Below, one piece after another: positions 37,502 to 47,163 of a stretch of DNA of 64,000 nt (the stretch's first letter is position 1; each line of letters opens with the position of its first letter). The DNA comes from Glaciimonas sp. PAMC28666 (GTDB lineage Bacteria; Pseudomonadota; Gammaproteobacteria; Burkholderiales; Burkholderiaceae_D): positions 1,054,001 to 1,118,000 of the forward strand of contig NZ_CP070304.1 of NCBI RefSeq assembly GCF_016917355.1, in the 5' to 3' direction. The position numbers were made by a program, and so were the translations under genes. The notes below the pieces were generated by a model. That model saw only the letters and a list, made by a program, of their open reading frames with translations, did no database searches and was not told the DNA's origin.

Positions 37502-37988
37502 AATATAACTCCTTCTTCCGAATACGGAATTCACGCCGCCCTAAGGGCAATTGCGACTTTCCGGAAATTGTTAGGACGCACGCAGAACGTGTTCAGGTGC
37601 GCTTGACTATCTGAACTCACCACCAACACACGGCATTAATCACGCACTTTACAAGGGCGAAATCGCAGGCTTTCCTGCACCGCAAAGATTGATGTGAGTG
37701 ACAACTTTTCGGACGAAATGAGGCGTCGATGCTAAGACCGGCCAACACGTCCGATTTCATCTTAACGAGCCGTGCCTTACGCGTGTATCGGGGGAACACT
37801 GATTCGAATGTAGGAAACGCGAACGATAAATGTCGGCGGGCAATACCCGCGCCTCGGGCAACACAGGAGGCGCGGTCAAGTGGCTCAGTTAGTGTGCGCC
37901 GATAGGGCACAATTTACGCAAGTCGTTCACCGTTACGGCGACTACCGGTAGGACAGTAGTGCCACATTGTGCAACCTTAATGCGGCAA
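37502..37988. other. 487-base gap upstream of glgA
   Basis: No convincing gene; a 97-codon minus-strand reading here lacks a ribosome binding site and any family resemblance. The stretch must hold the glgA promoter. ACCTTAAT / ATTAAGGT at 37974-37995 forms a hairpin overlapping the stop of the next gene and may end its transcript. Confidence 0.5.
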
Positions 37989-38315
37989 TTAAGGTGCCGG
38001 TTTGTTCATGTCACTTCTTGGCGCGGTGCTGAGATCATCGATATTTGCAGCAGCAATTTTCCCCAACATTTGGGATGAGCGCATTGCAAGGTGCAGCAAC
38101 CGCTCTGTAGCAATGATATCCAACGTTGGTACGTTATCGTCATCTCTGTCCGTGTTGCTCAAATGGGCCAGATCGATGCACGTTGTGATGCCTTGGCAAA
38201 CATCCATCGTCAGGGCGGAAAATTGCGCATACGCATCATGTTGGTGGTGAGACGGCAGCCATGAGAACGGCTGATGGAGTGCTTCTGGAGGCAGTGACGG
38301 CGTATGCTTGCTCAT
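37989..38315 (-). CDS. Hypothetical 108-residue protein
   Basis: I recognise no family. The protein has a Pro/His-rich N-terminus (SLPPEALHQPFSWLPSHHQH) followed by probable helices (CQGITTCIDLAH, ATERLLHLAMRSSQMLGKIAA). The middle contains an acidic turn DRDDDN. ATG at 38315 is chosen because AAGGTG lies six bases upstream; a longer reading from 38693 would add a hydrophobic segment but has no translation signal. No signal peptide in the chosen form. Monocistronic, with a hairpin at the stop codon. Confidence 0.55.
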   Translation of the reverse strand: MSKHTPSLPPEALHQPFSWLPSHHQHDAYAQFSALTMDVCQGITTCIDLAHLSNTDRDDDNVPTLDIIATERLLHLAMRSSQMLGKIAAANIDDLSTAPRSDMNKPAP

Positions 38316-38770
38316 GATTGCACCTTGATGATGAATGACGGTGCTGAAGTACTGGCTCGACAGATAACGTGATGAAGGGGCGTCAAACTGCGAGAACCCA
38401 ACGAGTAAAAAACGCGCATTATGTTTCCTTTGTGTGTGTGCAGTTAAACCGCTTCCGCTGTCAAACGGGAGGGCGGCAAATAACAAGGTTGACAGACTGA
38501 TACACAAAAGCAAACCAGCAAGCCCGAGGGCTTCCCTGCCACTGCCGCCCATTGAGGACGTACGCAAAGAAAAAAACGGCATTGCGCCGTTGCGCTTTTG
38601 TGTTTTCAGGCTGTCAAACCCGTTCTCATTTTTCTCTGAGACCAACAAACGATAGCGGAGATTTCTCGTTAGTGCAAACTTTTTCTGCGACATTTAGCCA
38701 GGCCGTGACCGCAATTACGTTCGCTCAGGCAATATGCTGGCTCCCCGTTTAAGCTATTCCGTTTGCGCTA
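38316..38770. other. 455-base gap with a terminator
   Basis: No supported gene. On the minus strand ACGGC-GCAAT-GCCGT followed by seven T and further T-rich sequence (38566-38590) is a good rho-independent terminator for the YkgJ-family gene upstream. The remainder is presumably the promoter of the 108-residue protein. Confidence 0.55.
38566..38590 (-). terminator. Rho-independent terminator after the YkgJ-family gene
   Basis: Stem ACGGC / GCCGT (38576-38590) with a 5-base loop, followed on the minus strand by TTTTTTT and CTTT. Confidence 0.7.
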
Positions 38771-39124
38771 TCACACCAACACATGTCGCACTTCTCGGAA
38801 GAACTGATCAATCTTCGCTTCAATCCGGGTGTCGATCATCGCATCGGGATGCATGCCGTTAGGACAGGCAAGTTTTGGTGTGGTGCCGAACAGGCGGCAA
38901 ATAATCGGCCGGTCTTCATATACCTGACAACCGCCTTCACCCAGATGCGGGCAGCTGAGGTTTTCCATTGCGACGTCATGTTCTGCATCACTTTTAACTG
39001 GCAATCTGGCCATTTCGTCGGACGATGCTTTAATGGGTCCGCAGCAATCGTGGCAGCCGGGGACGCAGGCGAATGTGGGGATGCGTGACCGAAAGAATCT
39101 TATTTTTTGCATGTTGCCGGTCAC
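38771..39124 (-). CDS. YkgJ-family cysteine cluster protein
   Basis: Small protein of 117 residues with the CxxxCxxCC-type zinc or iron binding cluster FACVPGCHDCCGPI near the N-terminus, then LSCPHLGEGGCQVYEDRPIICRLFG and LACPNG: eight conserved cysteines in the UPF0153/YkgJ pattern. Function of the family is not established. A GTG at 39124 is preferred because GAGGAAG lies a few bases before it; the ATG four codons later (39112) is the alternative. The upstream gene is a glutathione transferase, 82 bases away, possibly co-transcribed. Confidence 0.85.
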   Translation of the reverse strand: MTGNMQKIRFFRSRIPTFACVPGCHDCCGPIKASSDEMARLPVKSDAEHDVAMENLSCPHLGEGGCQVYEDRPIICRLFGTTPKLACPNGMHPDAMIDTRIEAKIDQFFREVRHVLV

Positions 39125-39206
39125 TGCACTTCCTCTACAGACCAGCACACCAAATCGGTTATCAGTGAGATATTTGACATCACCGGAAACGTCCGCTCCG
39201 GCTGCT

Positions 39207-39839
39207 TCATGTCTTCTCCATGACGGCGATAAAGAGCGGGGACGCAGTTAATCCATCGAGCCATCGGATCAAGTGCGGGTGTGGATTTTCTGGCCCATAA
39301 AACCAGACTTTATCGACGTGCGCATATTGTCGGACAAAAGGAAAAATTGCCATATCGGCGAGGCTGGGCTGATCGTGTACCAAATAGGAGTGCAACGCCA
39401 GGCGTTCATTTAATGTGGATAAAAACAGTTCACATTGGGCGCGATAGTCTGCCGCGGTGAATTCTGGGAATCGTTCAGCATATTTATACCGGTCAAGGCT
39501 GACCTTAAAACTGCCGTCGTTGTGGGCAATCAAGGCCGCTGTCTCGGCCGCTAGTTCACTGTCCTGATCGAGCCATTGCAATGGGTCGTTCATCGCTAGC
39601 GCCCATCGCATGATGTCGAGACTTTGGTCGATGACTGTTCCATCCTGCAATTGCAATACCGGCACAGTGCCTTTAGGAGAGCAGTCCAGCATGGCTTGCG
39701 GTTTGTTGCGCAGGCTGACTTCCACCATTTTCAGCGGGGTGCCGCTGGCCTTGATGGCGAGGCGCGCACGGATGGCATAGGGACAGCGCCGAAATGTATA
39801 CAGCACGGGGTGCACTGAATCAATCAGGAAATCGATCAT
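39207..39839 (-). CDS. Glutathione S-transferase family protein
   Basis: A 210-residue GST-fold protein. The N-terminal thioredoxin-like domain carries RRCPYAIRARLAIKASG, with a glutaredoxin-2/omega-like catalytic cysteine around residue 19, then the glutathione-binding cis-Pro segment GTVPVLQLQDGTVIDQSLDI. The C-terminal helical domain includes PSLADMAIFPFVRQYAHVD. It probably catalyses thiol transfer or deglutathionylation; the substrate is unknown. ATG at 39839 has no strong ribosome binding site. Same strand as the ykgJ-like gene downstream. Confidence 0.88.
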   Translation of the reverse strand: MIDFLIDSVHPVLYTFRRCPYAIRARLAIKASGTPLKMVEVSLRNKPQAMLDCSPKGTVPVLQLQDGTVIDQSLDIMRWALAMNDPLQWLDQDSELAAETAALIAHNDGSFKVSLDRYKYAERFPEFTAADYRAQCELFLSTLNERLALHSYLVHDQPSLADMAIFPFVRQYAHVDKVWFYGPENPHPHLIRWLDGLTASPLFIAVMEKT

Positions 39840-40148
39840 GGAATCGGCCCGGATGCGATCACTGGATGGAGATCGCCTGGCATCGAAACGGACATTTCCG
39901 CCACGCCAGAGTATGAATCGGGTAGGGTCGCTAGGCGCATGGGTAATTGTAGGTGGCGTTAATCCACCTATTTTAATGCTGTTCGCTTTCTTTTACAGTT
40001 CCGTGACAGAAAGGAAAGAGTTGGAGAAGGTTGATATCGATCCACCCTTCTTACCTATTCACCAATACACCGATTCAAACTGACCGGATTGAATCCGCAG
40101 GCAAGCCGCTGCCGGGCTTGCCTTGCTTTCCTGATGTATTGCATTAGG
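39840..40148. other. 309-base gap with hairpin after ntrC
   Basis: No credible gene. GGCAAGCC (40100-40107) pairs with GGCTTGCC (40115-40122), 27 bases after the ntrC stop, a likely transcription end without a clear U-tract on the minus strand. Confidence 0.5.
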
Positions 40149-41696
40149 TCAGTCGTCTTTGGCACCCGCAATGCCGAGCTCCTGAATTTTTCGGGTGATG
40201 GTGTTGCGTCCGATGCCTAAGCGGATTGCTGCGTCGTTTTTGCGACCGTGAGTATGTTTCAGGGCAATCTTGATTAATGCTGATTCAAATTGACGTCCCA
40301 GCACATCCATTACGTCGGTGTCGCCGTCGGTCAGCATGGTGGCGGCCTCCACTTCAAGCAAGCTGATCCAGCTTCGTCCGTCGGCTCCAGCGGCTAACAG
40401 ACTGGCCTCGGCAGATTTGGCGGCACGGTTGATGTCTTCGTGGCTGGTGGCGTGGGAAGTTGAGGCGGTCTGCAGGTCAAACGGTGTCAGCGCCGACGCC
40501 ACCTGCATACCGGTGGCCACATCAGGACCAGGTGGTTTGTCACCCTGGACCATTAATTCTTGCGGCAAATCCTTGATTTCTACCGTTTGACCGGGGGCCA
40601 TGACGGTGATCCAGTTGCAGAGATTTTCTAGCTGTCGAACGTTCCCTGGCAAATCCAGCCCACTAATAAAGCGCATGGCACCATCGGAGACGCGCTTGCT
40701 TTCCACGCCAAGCTGCTTGGCACTTTGACCAAGAAAATGGCGCGTGAGGATCGGAATATCTTCACGGCGCTCACGCAAGCTCGGCAACCGCAGCCGGATG
40801 ACGTTAAGCCGGTGATACAAGTCTTCGCGAAACAAGCCTTCCCGCACGCGGGTTTCCAGATTTTGATGAGTGGCGGCGATAACGCGGACGTTGGCTTTAA
40901 GCGATTGATGGCCGCCGACCCGATAAAAATGACCATCCGAGAGAACGCGTAGCAGGCGAGTCTGCAAATCAAACGGCATGTCGCCGATTTCATCGAGAAA
41001 CAGGGTGCCGCCTTCGGCTTGTTCAAAACGCCCACGGCGTGAGGCCTGTGCACCGGTAAATGCGCCGCGTTCATGACCGAACAATTCTGACTCAAGTAGA
41101 TCTTTGGGTATGGCGGCAGTGTTCAGCGCGATGAAAGGTTGAGATGCACGGGGACTATGTTTGTGTAACGCGCGTGCGACCAGTTCTTTACCGGTGCCGG
41201 ATTCACCGGTTATCAGAACGGTGACATGTGATTGGGAGAGACGGCCGATGGCGCGGAAAACATCCTGCATCGCCGGTGCCTGGCCGAGGATTTCCGGAGT
41301 TTCGGCAGTGGCTTGCTCGATGTTGACCTCACGCAGGCTTTCATCAAGCGCGCGCCGAATCAGTTCAACCGCTTTATCCAGATCGAACGGTTTCGCGAGG
41401 TATTCAAACGCGCCGCCCTGAAATGCCGCAACGGCGGAATCGAGATCGGAAAATGCGGTGATGATGATGACTGGTATACCCGGATGCTGCGCTTTGATCG
41501 TTTGTAGTAATTCAAGTCCGGAGGTGCCGGGCATACGAATATCTGACACCAGCACTTGTGGAGTGCTGGATTGCAGTGCATCCATCGCATCGCGTGCATT
41601 GGAAAAACTCTTGGTGGCCAGATTTTCGCGGGCCAGTGCTTTTTCAAGCACCCATCTTATAGATTCGTCATCGTCAACAATCCAAATTGGTTTCAT
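40149..41696 (-). CDS. ntrC: Nitrogen regulation response regulator NtrC
   Basis: Sigma-54 activator phosphorylated by NtrB under nitrogen limitation. It has 515 residues: a receiver domain ([15 protein letters not shown]; phospho-acceptor Asp in [13 protein letters not shown] near residue 54), AAA+ domain with GESGTGKE near 170, GAFTGAQ near 215, LFLDEIGD near 237, and a Fis-type helix-turn-helix ([20 protein letters not shown]). ATG at 41696 gives the canonical N-terminus; a 26-residue upstream reading is not supported. It lies 99 bases downstream of ntrB on the same strand. A region of about 70 residues before the helix-turn-helix is low-complexity Ala/Ser/Thr-rich. Confidence 0.95.
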   Translation of the reverse strand: MKPIWIVDDDESIRWVLEKALARENLATKSFSNARDAMDALQSSTPQVLVSDIRMPGTSGLELLQTIKAQHPGIPVIIITAFSDLDSAVAAFQGGAFEYLAKPFDLDKAVELIRRALDESLREVNIEQATAETPEILGQAPAMQDVFRAIGRLSQSHVTVLITGESGTGKELVARALHKHSPRASQPFIALNTAAIPKDLLESELFGHERGAFTGAQASRRGRFEQAEGGTLFLDEIGDMPFDLQTRLLRVLSDGHFYRVGGHQSLKANVRVIAATHQNLETRVREGLFREDLYHRLNVIRLRLPSLRERREDIPILTRHFLGQSAKQLGVESKRVSDGAMRFISGLDLPGNVRQLENLCNWITVMAPGQTVEIKDLPQELMVQGDKPPGPDVATGMQVASALTPFDLQTASTSHATSHEDINRAAKSAEASLLAAGADGRSWISLLEVEAATMLTDGDTDVMDVLGRQFESALIKIALKHTHGRKNDAAIRLGIGRNTITRKIQELGIAGAKDD

Positions 41697-41795
41697 ATCT
41701 GTTCCAGGCTTCAATAATCTTGCGGTTAGCATTCTGTCGGTGGCTTTTCGACCACGATCCGCTGGCCTGCACACATTGGCGTTTTACACAGTGCA

Positions 41796-42878
41796 TTACG
41801 GCAGCGGAATCAACACCCTGAAATCGGTACAGCCCGGTCGACTTTCGCATTCAATCACTCCCATGTGCTGCTGCACAAAGGTTTGTGCCAACGTCAGTCC
41901 TAATCCACTGCCGCCGTCACGCCCCGATACGAGCGGGTAGAAAATACGCTCTTGAATGTCGTCCGGAATACCCGGTCCGTTATCAATGATATGCAAGTCT
42001 AATGCCAGGCGATAACGGACCTTTGCCAACGTTACCTGACGCACAATTCTCGTTTGAAATGTTAAATTTGCATCACCGCTCTGGATACGGTCGGTCAGTG
42101 CCTGGGCGGCATTGTGGGCGATATTGAGAATGGCTTGAATGAGCTGCTCTTTGTCACCGCGAAATTGTGGGATCGATAAGTCGTAGTCGCGGTTGATCGT
42201 TAAACCATGCGGGAACTCTGCCACCATCAGACTGCGCACACGTTCACATACTTCGTGAATATCGACATCGCTGACAATGTGGGCCAACCGATGCGGTGCC
42301 AGCAGACGGTCTACCAATGTCTGGAGGCGATCAGCTTCCTTGATGATGACCTGTGTGTATTCGCGGAGTTCTTTCAGGTGACGCTCGGGCAGCTCTAGCT
42401 CCAGCAACTGCGCAGCACCGCGCAGGCCACCGAGCGGGTTTTTGATTTCATGTGCCAGATTACGAATCAGTTCTTTATTCACCTGACTTTGATCGAACAG
42501 GCGTTCTTCTCTTTCCAATTTGAGTTGCTGCACATTTTCTCGCAACTCGATCAAGACCGGCGTGGCGGGATTATCAAGGGCCTTCGCTAGCGTATCGACC
42601 CATAGCGGTTCGCGTCCGATCCGGTCCAGAATCAAATCCTGCCGCAAATCGTCAAATTGATGCGCAGCGGCTTTCTCGAAGACGGCGGCCAGTTGACTAC
42701 CATTTAAAAATAAATCACTTAGCTTTTGCTGCTTGAGACCTTTGACTGAACTTTCAAGCAGGTTCTCGGCCGCCGGGTTGGCGTAGACGATACGCCCCTC
42801 CCGGTCCAGCAACAGAACCGCCGAGGCCAGTAGCTCAAGCCCATCGGTGGCGGTGGGTACTGCAGTTTTGATTGACAT
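41796..42878 (-). CDS. ntrB: Nitrogen regulation sensor kinase NtrB
   Basis: Histidine kinase partnering NtrC and normally controlled by PII. The 360 residues comprise a PAS domain (LLASAVLLLDREGRIVYANPAAENLL), a dimerisation domain with the phospho-acceptor His in RNLAHEIKNPLGGLRGAAQ near residue 138, and an ATPase domain with N box LNIAHNAAQAL near 250, IIDNGPGIPDDIQERIF and GGSGLGLTLAQTFVQQHMG. No transmembrane segment, as expected. ATG at 42878 is preferred (GAAGAG upstream) over the ATG 12 codons earlier. Confidence 0.95.
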   Translation of the reverse strand: MSIKTAVPTATDGLELLASAVLLLDREGRIVYANPAAENLLESSVKGLKQQKLSDLFLNGSQLAAVFEKAAAHQFDDLRQDLILDRIGREPLWVDTLAKALDNPATPVLIELRENVQQLKLEREERLFDQSQVNKELIRNLAHEIKNPLGGLRGAAQLLELELPERHLKELREYTQVIIKEADRLQTLVDRLLAPHRLAHIVSDVDIHEVCERVRSLMVAEFPHGLTINRDYDLSIPQFRGDKEQLIQAILNIAHNAAQALTDRIQSGDANLTFQTRIVRQVTLAKVRYRLALDLHIIDNGPGIPDDIQERIFYPLVSGRDGGSGLGLTLAQTFVQQHMGVIECESRPGCTDFRVLIPLP

Positions 42879-43086
42879 ACAAAATCTCTTCAGAGGTAAA
42901 AATAATGGAGGCACTTATGTTCTTGTCGCGCTCTAAATGGTAGCAAGCTAATCCGGCCTTTTGCGCGCTTGCGGGCCTATCTCGTCTCGTGATCACAAAA
43001 AAAGCCGCATAAGCGGCCTTGTCTGAAAAAAAGCGAACACCAGGCAACCATGAACATGGGCAGGAGCATCAGCAGACGTCTGATCT

Positions 43087-43587
43087 TTATTTTAGGTTCG
43101 ACAGTTCTCGATTGAGCGCTTCGATATTTTTTTGACTACGCGTGAGGTCGTCTTTCATCGATGCGACCCGATCCTGATATTTGGCGTAGTTGCGTTCGTT
43201 GCCCTGCCGCTCTGGCACGCCATTGTTATAAACCTTTTCCAGATCGTTCAGCTTTTGTTGTTCGGTTTTTAATTCATCCTGCAAAATCTGGCGGCGATCA
43301 TTGTCGCGCGTTTTTTGGGTCCCACCATCGACTTTCGGAAAGTCCGATGGCGTCGCTGGTTGCGGTCTGTTCGCAGCGCCGGAACCCGCAGACGTTGAGC
43401 GCGGTGCTGCCGACACTGTCAGTGGTGGCAGATCAACTTTTTTGCAGCCTTTGGTGTCGCCTGTGTTTTTGTATTCCTTGGTACCCTGTGCGTCGACGCA
43501 GAGGAAAATATTACTTTGGGCCAAGGCAGGCGCACTGATTGCGCTCATGGCAGCAACGATCAGAAATCCTGGGATGAGGTGCTTCAT
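43087..43587 (-). CDS. Secreted DUF4124 domain protein with coiled coil
   Basis: A 166-residue exported protein. Residues 1-24 are a signal peptide (HLIPGFLIVAAMSAISAPALA, cleaved after AQ/ALA). A short DUF4124-like segment follows (NIFLCVDAQGTKEYKNTGDTKGCKKVDL), then a Pro/Ser-rich linker and a long basic-acidic helix (RRQILQDELKTEQQKLNDLE and onward) that should form a coiled coil. Its role is unknown. It lies between glnA and ntrB on the same strand, an arrangement seen in related bacteria. ATG at 43587 follows GAAGAGAG. Confidence 0.85.
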   Translation of the reverse strand: MKHLIPGFLIVAAMSAISAPALAQSNIFLCVDAQGTKEYKNTGDTKGCKKVDLPPLTVSAAPRSTSAGSGAANRPQPATPSDFPKVDGGTQKTRDNDRRQILQDELKTEQQKLNDLEKVYNNGVPERQGNERNYAKYQDRVASMKDDLTRSQKNIEALNRELSNLK

Positions 43588-43734
43588 AGACTCTCTTCGC
43601 AATTCAATGAAGACGTTAGTTTAAGTCAAACCCGCCGCTCATGACAGGACACTGCACATTTACTAGGAATTTTCTTGGTTTTAGCTGCCGTTTGAAGCGC
43701 TATGGAACTGCTTAAAAAGGGTTGCAAAAAAAAT

Positions 43735-43772
43735 AAAAGGACAGAAAAAGTGGTCTTTTTCTGTCCTTTTTT
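43735..43772. terminator. Strong bidirectional terminator after glnA
   Basis: Perfect 16-base stem AAAAGGACAGAAAAAG / CTTTTTCTGTCCTTTT with a 4-base loop, running into TTTT on both strands. It separates glnA from the DUF4124 gene, so ntrBC expression depends mainly on a promoter after it. Confidence 0.92.
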
Positions 43773-43853
43773 AGCGTGCTTTTTGCCTGTAAAAGCAAAA
43801 GTGCGCAATAAGCTAGCAAAAAAGGCTAGCTTTGAGAAAGCCTGTTGACGTGA

Positions 43854-45269
43854 TTACACTGAGTAATACATGTCAAATTCAATCGGGTGCGTAGCCATGC
43901 GGAAACGCTGCACTTCTTGCATCTTCAATTCCAGATAAGCGTCGATCATGCTGTCGCTGAAAACACCGCCGCGTGTCAAGAATTCACGATCCTTGTCCAA
44001 CGCTTCCAACGCTTCTTCCAATGACGCGCAGACAGTCGGGATCAACTTGTCTTCTTCTGGCGGCAAATGGTACAGATCTTTAGAGGCTGCTTCGCCCGGA
44101 TGGATTTTGTTTTGAACGCCATCCAGACCAGCCATCAGCAACGCCGCAAAACACAGGTACGGGTTAGCCAGTGGATCCGGGAAACGTGTTTCAATCCGAC
44201 GTCCTTTTGGATTCGAGACGTGTGGAATACGGATAGAAGCAGAACGGTTTTTAGCCGAATAAGCCAGCTTAACCGGTGCTTCGTAGCCTGGGACCAGACG
44301 CTTGTACGAGTTAGTACCCGGATTGGTAATTGCGTTCAGTGCCTTGGCATGCTTGATGATACCGCCGATGTAATACAGCGCGAATTCAGATAAACCAGCA
44401 TAACCATCGCCTGCGAACAGGTTGACGCCATCTTTCCAGACTGATTGGTGAACGTGCATGCCGGAGCCGTTATCGCCAACGATAGGCTTAGGCATGAAAG
44501 TCGCTGTTTTGCCGTAGGTGTGAGCAACGTTCCAGACCACATATTTCAAATTCTGGGTCCAGTCAGCACGCTCAACCAGTGTCGAGAAGCGCGTACCGAT
44601 TTCATTCTGACCAGCACCGGCAACTTCATGGTGATGGACTTCAACCGGGATGCCCAGAGATTCCAGAATCAAACACATTTCCGAACGCATGTCCTGGAAG
44701 CTGTCAACTGGTGGAACCGGGAAATAACCACCCTTAACGGTAGGACGGTGACCTGTATTGCCGTTCGGCAGGTCAGCACCGGTGCTCCATGATGCTTCTT
44801 CGGAACCGATTTTGACGAAGGAACCCGACATGTCGGAGCCCCAACGAACATTATCAAAAATGAAGAATTCTGGCTCTGGACCGAAATAGGCAGTGTCGCC
44901 CAGACCGGATGATTTCAAGTACGCTTCAGCGCGCTTGGCGATCGAACGCGGGTCGCGGTCATAACCTTTACCATCGGCTGGCTCGATAACGTCACATTGC
45001 ATGAACAATGTGGTTTCTTCCATGAACGGATCGATGTTAGCGGTATTAGGATCGGGAATCAGAATCATGTCTGATGCTTCGATACCCTTCCAGCCAGCAA
45101 TTGAAGAACCGTCAAAAGCATGACCGGACTCAAACTTGTCCATATCAAAATGGGAAACAGGGACAGTTACGTGCTGCTCCTTGCCTTTGGTATCAGCAAA
45201 GCGAAAATCAACGAATTTAACTTCGTTGTCTTTCACCATCTTCAAGACTTCTGCGGCCGTCATTGCCAT
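43854..45269 (-). CDS. glnA: Type I glutamine synthetase GlnA
   Basis: ATP-dependent synthesis of glutamine from glutamate and ammonium. The 471 residues match GSI-beta length. Motifs are [17 protein letters not shown] near residue 55, [12 protein letters not shown] near 128 (metal-binding Glu), the [19 protein letters not shown] region near 205, and the adenylylation tyrosine in [12 protein letters not shown] near 399, so activity should be controlled by GlnE. ATG at 45269 follows AGGAG by six bases. An NtrC-like site is found about 375 bases upstream. Confidence 0.98.
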   Translation of the reverse strand: MAMTAAEVLKMVKDNEVKFVDFRFADTKGKEQHVTVPVSHFDMDKFESGHAFDGSSIAGWKGIEASDMILIPDPNTANIDPFMEETTLFMQCDVIEPADGKGYDRDPRSIAKRAEAYLKSSGLGDTAYFGPEPEFFIFDNVRWGSDMSGSFVKIGSEEASWSTGADLPNGNTGHRPTVKGGYFPVPPVDSFQDMRSEMCLILESLGIPVEVHHHEVAGAGQNEIGTRFSTLVERADWTQNLKYVVWNVAHTYGKTATFMPKPIVGDNGSGMHVHQSVWKDGVNLFAGDGYAGLSEFALYYIGGIIKHAKALNAITNPGTNSYKRLVPGYEAPVKLAYSAKNRSASIRIPHVSNPKGRRIETRFPDPLANPYLCFAALLMAGLDGVQNKIHPGEAASKDLYHLPPEEDKLIPTVCASLEEALEALDKDREFLTRGGVFSDSMIDAYLELKMQEVQRFRMATHPIEFDMYYSV

Positions 45270-45808
45270 GTGGAGCTCCTAATATCAGAAAGTAAATGCG
45301 AATGTAATAAATGAACTTGCAAATTTGGGTATTCTTGGTGTTGAAACGTGCACCAGCGCACCGCAGAATTCCATCATGCCAACAAAGCACGGATGGACCA
45401 ACAGGTCGCTCATGCAACAAAAAACGATACAACTGAATTCAACGGGGAATGATAGCAGAATCCATGCCACCGGCGGACGCAACGCTATTGCTTATTCAAT
45501 CCCCGTATTCGGACATTTGAAGCGCTATTTGTAAAAAACCAACGGCTTTGACGCCGCATCCCGCCAGGTCGGGCGCCACATTCGGGGGCAGTAAAAAATT
45601 TTCGCACCTAAATAAAGCTAAAAATTTTATTCAACGTAAATATGCACTTATTTGGTGCGATCACTTGGAGCGCCATTTCCCGGTTCTATCTCGGCTCTAT
45701 AATGTGTTTATATTGTCCCAATTCGACTACTTGAATGCGTGCAGCGAATTAGAACACTTGCCTCGAACTCGTTCAAGGGTTTCAGATCGACTTTTTTAGG
45801 AGAGCATT
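45270..45808. other. 539-base divergent control region, glnA / rhodanese
   Basis: No credible gene; the short readings lack translation signals. AT-rich sequence around 45590-45720 probably holds promoters. A dyad typical of NtrC lies at 45643-45659. I searched for a -24/-12 promoter reading towards glnA and found none that was convincing. Confidence 0.5.
45643..45659. promoter_or_regulatory. Putative NtrC-binding site
   Basis: TGCACTTATTTGGTGCG is a 17-base imperfect dyad matching the NtrC consensus TGCACY-N5-GGTGCA with two end mismatches. It lies about 375 bases before glnA and about 150 before the rhodanese gene. A half-site CGCACC is at 45603-45608. NtrC control of glnA is established in other proteobacteria; here it is an inference. 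Confidence 0.55.
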
Positions 45809-46282
45809 ATGTCAACACTTCCAGACATTACAAAATTATTATCAATCGGCCGTCAACGTGCTGAAGCCGGAAGTCTGCCCTATGCGGGCGCTGTTACACC
45901 TTCTGAAACCTTTGCTTTATTAACGGCAGAACCTCAGGCAATACTGGTGGATGTTCGCACCAATGCTGAGAGAGACTGGGTCGGCCGTGTGGCGATTGAC
46001 GCCAGGCAGCATGCAGCGGTGGAATGGACGTCCTATCCAGGTGGTTTGCCGAACCCGGATTTTTTAGGGCAGCTAGCGCTCGTTGCGGACAAAAACACCA
46101 CCATCTTATTTCTGTGCCGTTCGGGCGTTCGGTCGCGTCACGCAGCAACCTTGACGGCAGCACATGGTTATGTTGCCTGCTTTGATATTCTTGAGGGTTT
46201 TGAAGGCGATAAAGACGCAGCGGGACATCGTAAATCGGTGGGTGGATGGTGCAAAGCTGGTTTGCCTTGGGTTGGCGCCTGA
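45809..46282 (+). CDS. Rhodanese-like domain protein
   Basis: A 157-residue single rhodanese domain protein, likely a thiosulfate/thiol sulfurtransferase. The active-site loop is LFLCRSGVRSRHAA near residue 103, with the persulfide cysteine, preceded by ILVDVRTNAERDWVGRV. The N-terminal 30 residues (LLSIGRQRAEAGSLPYAG) are an extra helix. ATG follows AGGAGAGCATT. It is divergent from glnA and ends before a strong hairpin. The GVRS loop resembles sulfurtransferases acting on small thiols. Confidence 0.9.
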   Translation: MSTLPDITKLLSIGRQRAEAGSLPYAGAVTPSETFALLTAEPQAILVDVRTNAERDWVGRVAIDARQHAAVEWTSYPGGLPNPDFLGQLALVADKNTTILFLCRSGVRSRHAATLTAAHGYVACFDILEGFEGDKDAAGHRKSVGGWCKAGLPWVGA

Positions 46283-46380
46283 GTTTGATACGAGGCTTGC
46301 CTGGATGGCAAAGACATCGCGCCTGGGGCGCTATAGCCAGCCCAAAATAATGTTTTAAAATAAACCGTTTAGAACAATCA

Positions 46381-46411
46381 TATCGCCCGCGGAAACCTCC
46401 TGCGGGCGATA
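46381..46411. terminator. Hairpin between convergent genes
   Basis: Perfect 10-base stem TATCGCCCGC / GCGGGCGATA with an 11-base loop, placed about 100 bases after the rhodanese stop and before a small convergent gene. U-tract is poor. Confidence 0.65.
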
Positions 46412-46415
46412 TAGA

Positions 46416-46530
46416 ACTACAAATAGAAACTACAAATAGAAGCTAAAAATAGAGACTACAAACAGTGCTTGCGCTCATTGAAAGCGCTCATCGAAAGCGC
46501 TAAGTGAAAGCATTAAGTGAGAGCACTAAA
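46416..46530. repeat. Degenerate 13-bp tandem array
   Basis: Four 13-base units (ACTACAAATAGAA twice, GCTAAAAATAGAG, ACTACAAACAGTG; 46416-46467), a 5-base spacer, then four to five more (GCTCATTGAAAGC, GCTCATCGAAAGC, GCTAAGTGAAAGC, ATTAAGTGAGAGC; from 46473). The two halves have different consensus but the same period. Confidence 0.85.
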
Positions 46531-46547
46531 TTGCGTGCTCACGCTAT

Positions 46548-46838
46548 TTATTTACCTTTGTCCCTGTCATCCACGGTGGAGTTAGGTGTCATCTTCATAT
46601 TGGCATTGGAGGCATCGCCGCCGCTGCTGGCAACGCGTGCTTTCACGAGGTCATCGTTGCACCGATTCATCATGGCCTGATTGGTGCAAGGAATGGGCGT
46701 GACCACCATTTGTTGCCCTGATGCATCGGTGACGATGGTTGACCCGGGGGGAGCGTCCGAAGGTGATGATTGCGCAAAGGCGGTGGTGGCACAGACAGCA
46801 ATAGCGGAGGCGGTCAGTAAATTGCGTAACGTTAGCAT
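46548..46838 (-). CDS. Small secreted hypothetical protein
   Basis: A 96-residue exported protein. The first 22 residues are a signal peptide (LRNLLTASAIAVCATTAFA). The mature part is polar, with two cysteines (IPCTNQAMMNRCNDDLVKAR) that could form a disulfide, and a charged Asn/Asp/Lys-rich tail. I recognise no family. ATG at 46838 follows AAGGAG by seven bases. Downstream (towards 46530) is the 13-bp array. Confidence 0.75.
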   Translation of the reverse strand: MLTLRNLLTASAIAVCATTAFAQSSPSDAPPGSTIVTDASGQQMVVTPIPCTNQAMMNRCNDDLVKARVASSGGDASNANMKMTPNSTVDDRDKGK

Positions 46839-47163
46839 AGGAGAACTCCTTCAAAAAGGTTGAGTACCAAGTTGCGTACTGGGTCATTCACCACGTTGAA
46901 AAACCGCGGTACGGCGCACGCGGCATGTGGTTTCCGCGCAAGCTGGCAAACTCGCCGTTGGTGTAGAAAAATGCAAAAGAAGCACTTGATAGACCGCTCC
47001 GCAAAAATAAAAGTTCCATGCTTATTTGAAAAGTGATGCTAACCGCCAATAGAAAGTCGGAATTTTCTTATTGTTTTTTTTAAAATTTAATGCTGCCTGA
47101 CCCCTCTCCATTTAACGCATTTTTTGCCGGTTTCCGCTGGATGCCAAACGGATCCCAGATAGT
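46839..47163. other. 325-base gap
   Basis: No credible gene. It must contain the promoter of the small secreted protein gene and the end of the hydroxyproline gene transcript. AGTAC / GTACT at 46863-46881 is the only notable dyad. Confidence 0.4.

Noticed and set aside
37617-37910. 97-codon minus-strand ORF upstream of glgA
   Set aside because: No Shine-Dalgarno sequence, no family resemblance, and atypical Cys/Arg/Ser-rich composition; likely a chance reading in the promoter gap.
45353-45368. Second NtrC-like site GTGCACCAGCGCACCG near glnA
   Set aside because: The half sites are direct copies, not inverted, so it does not form the NtrC dyad.
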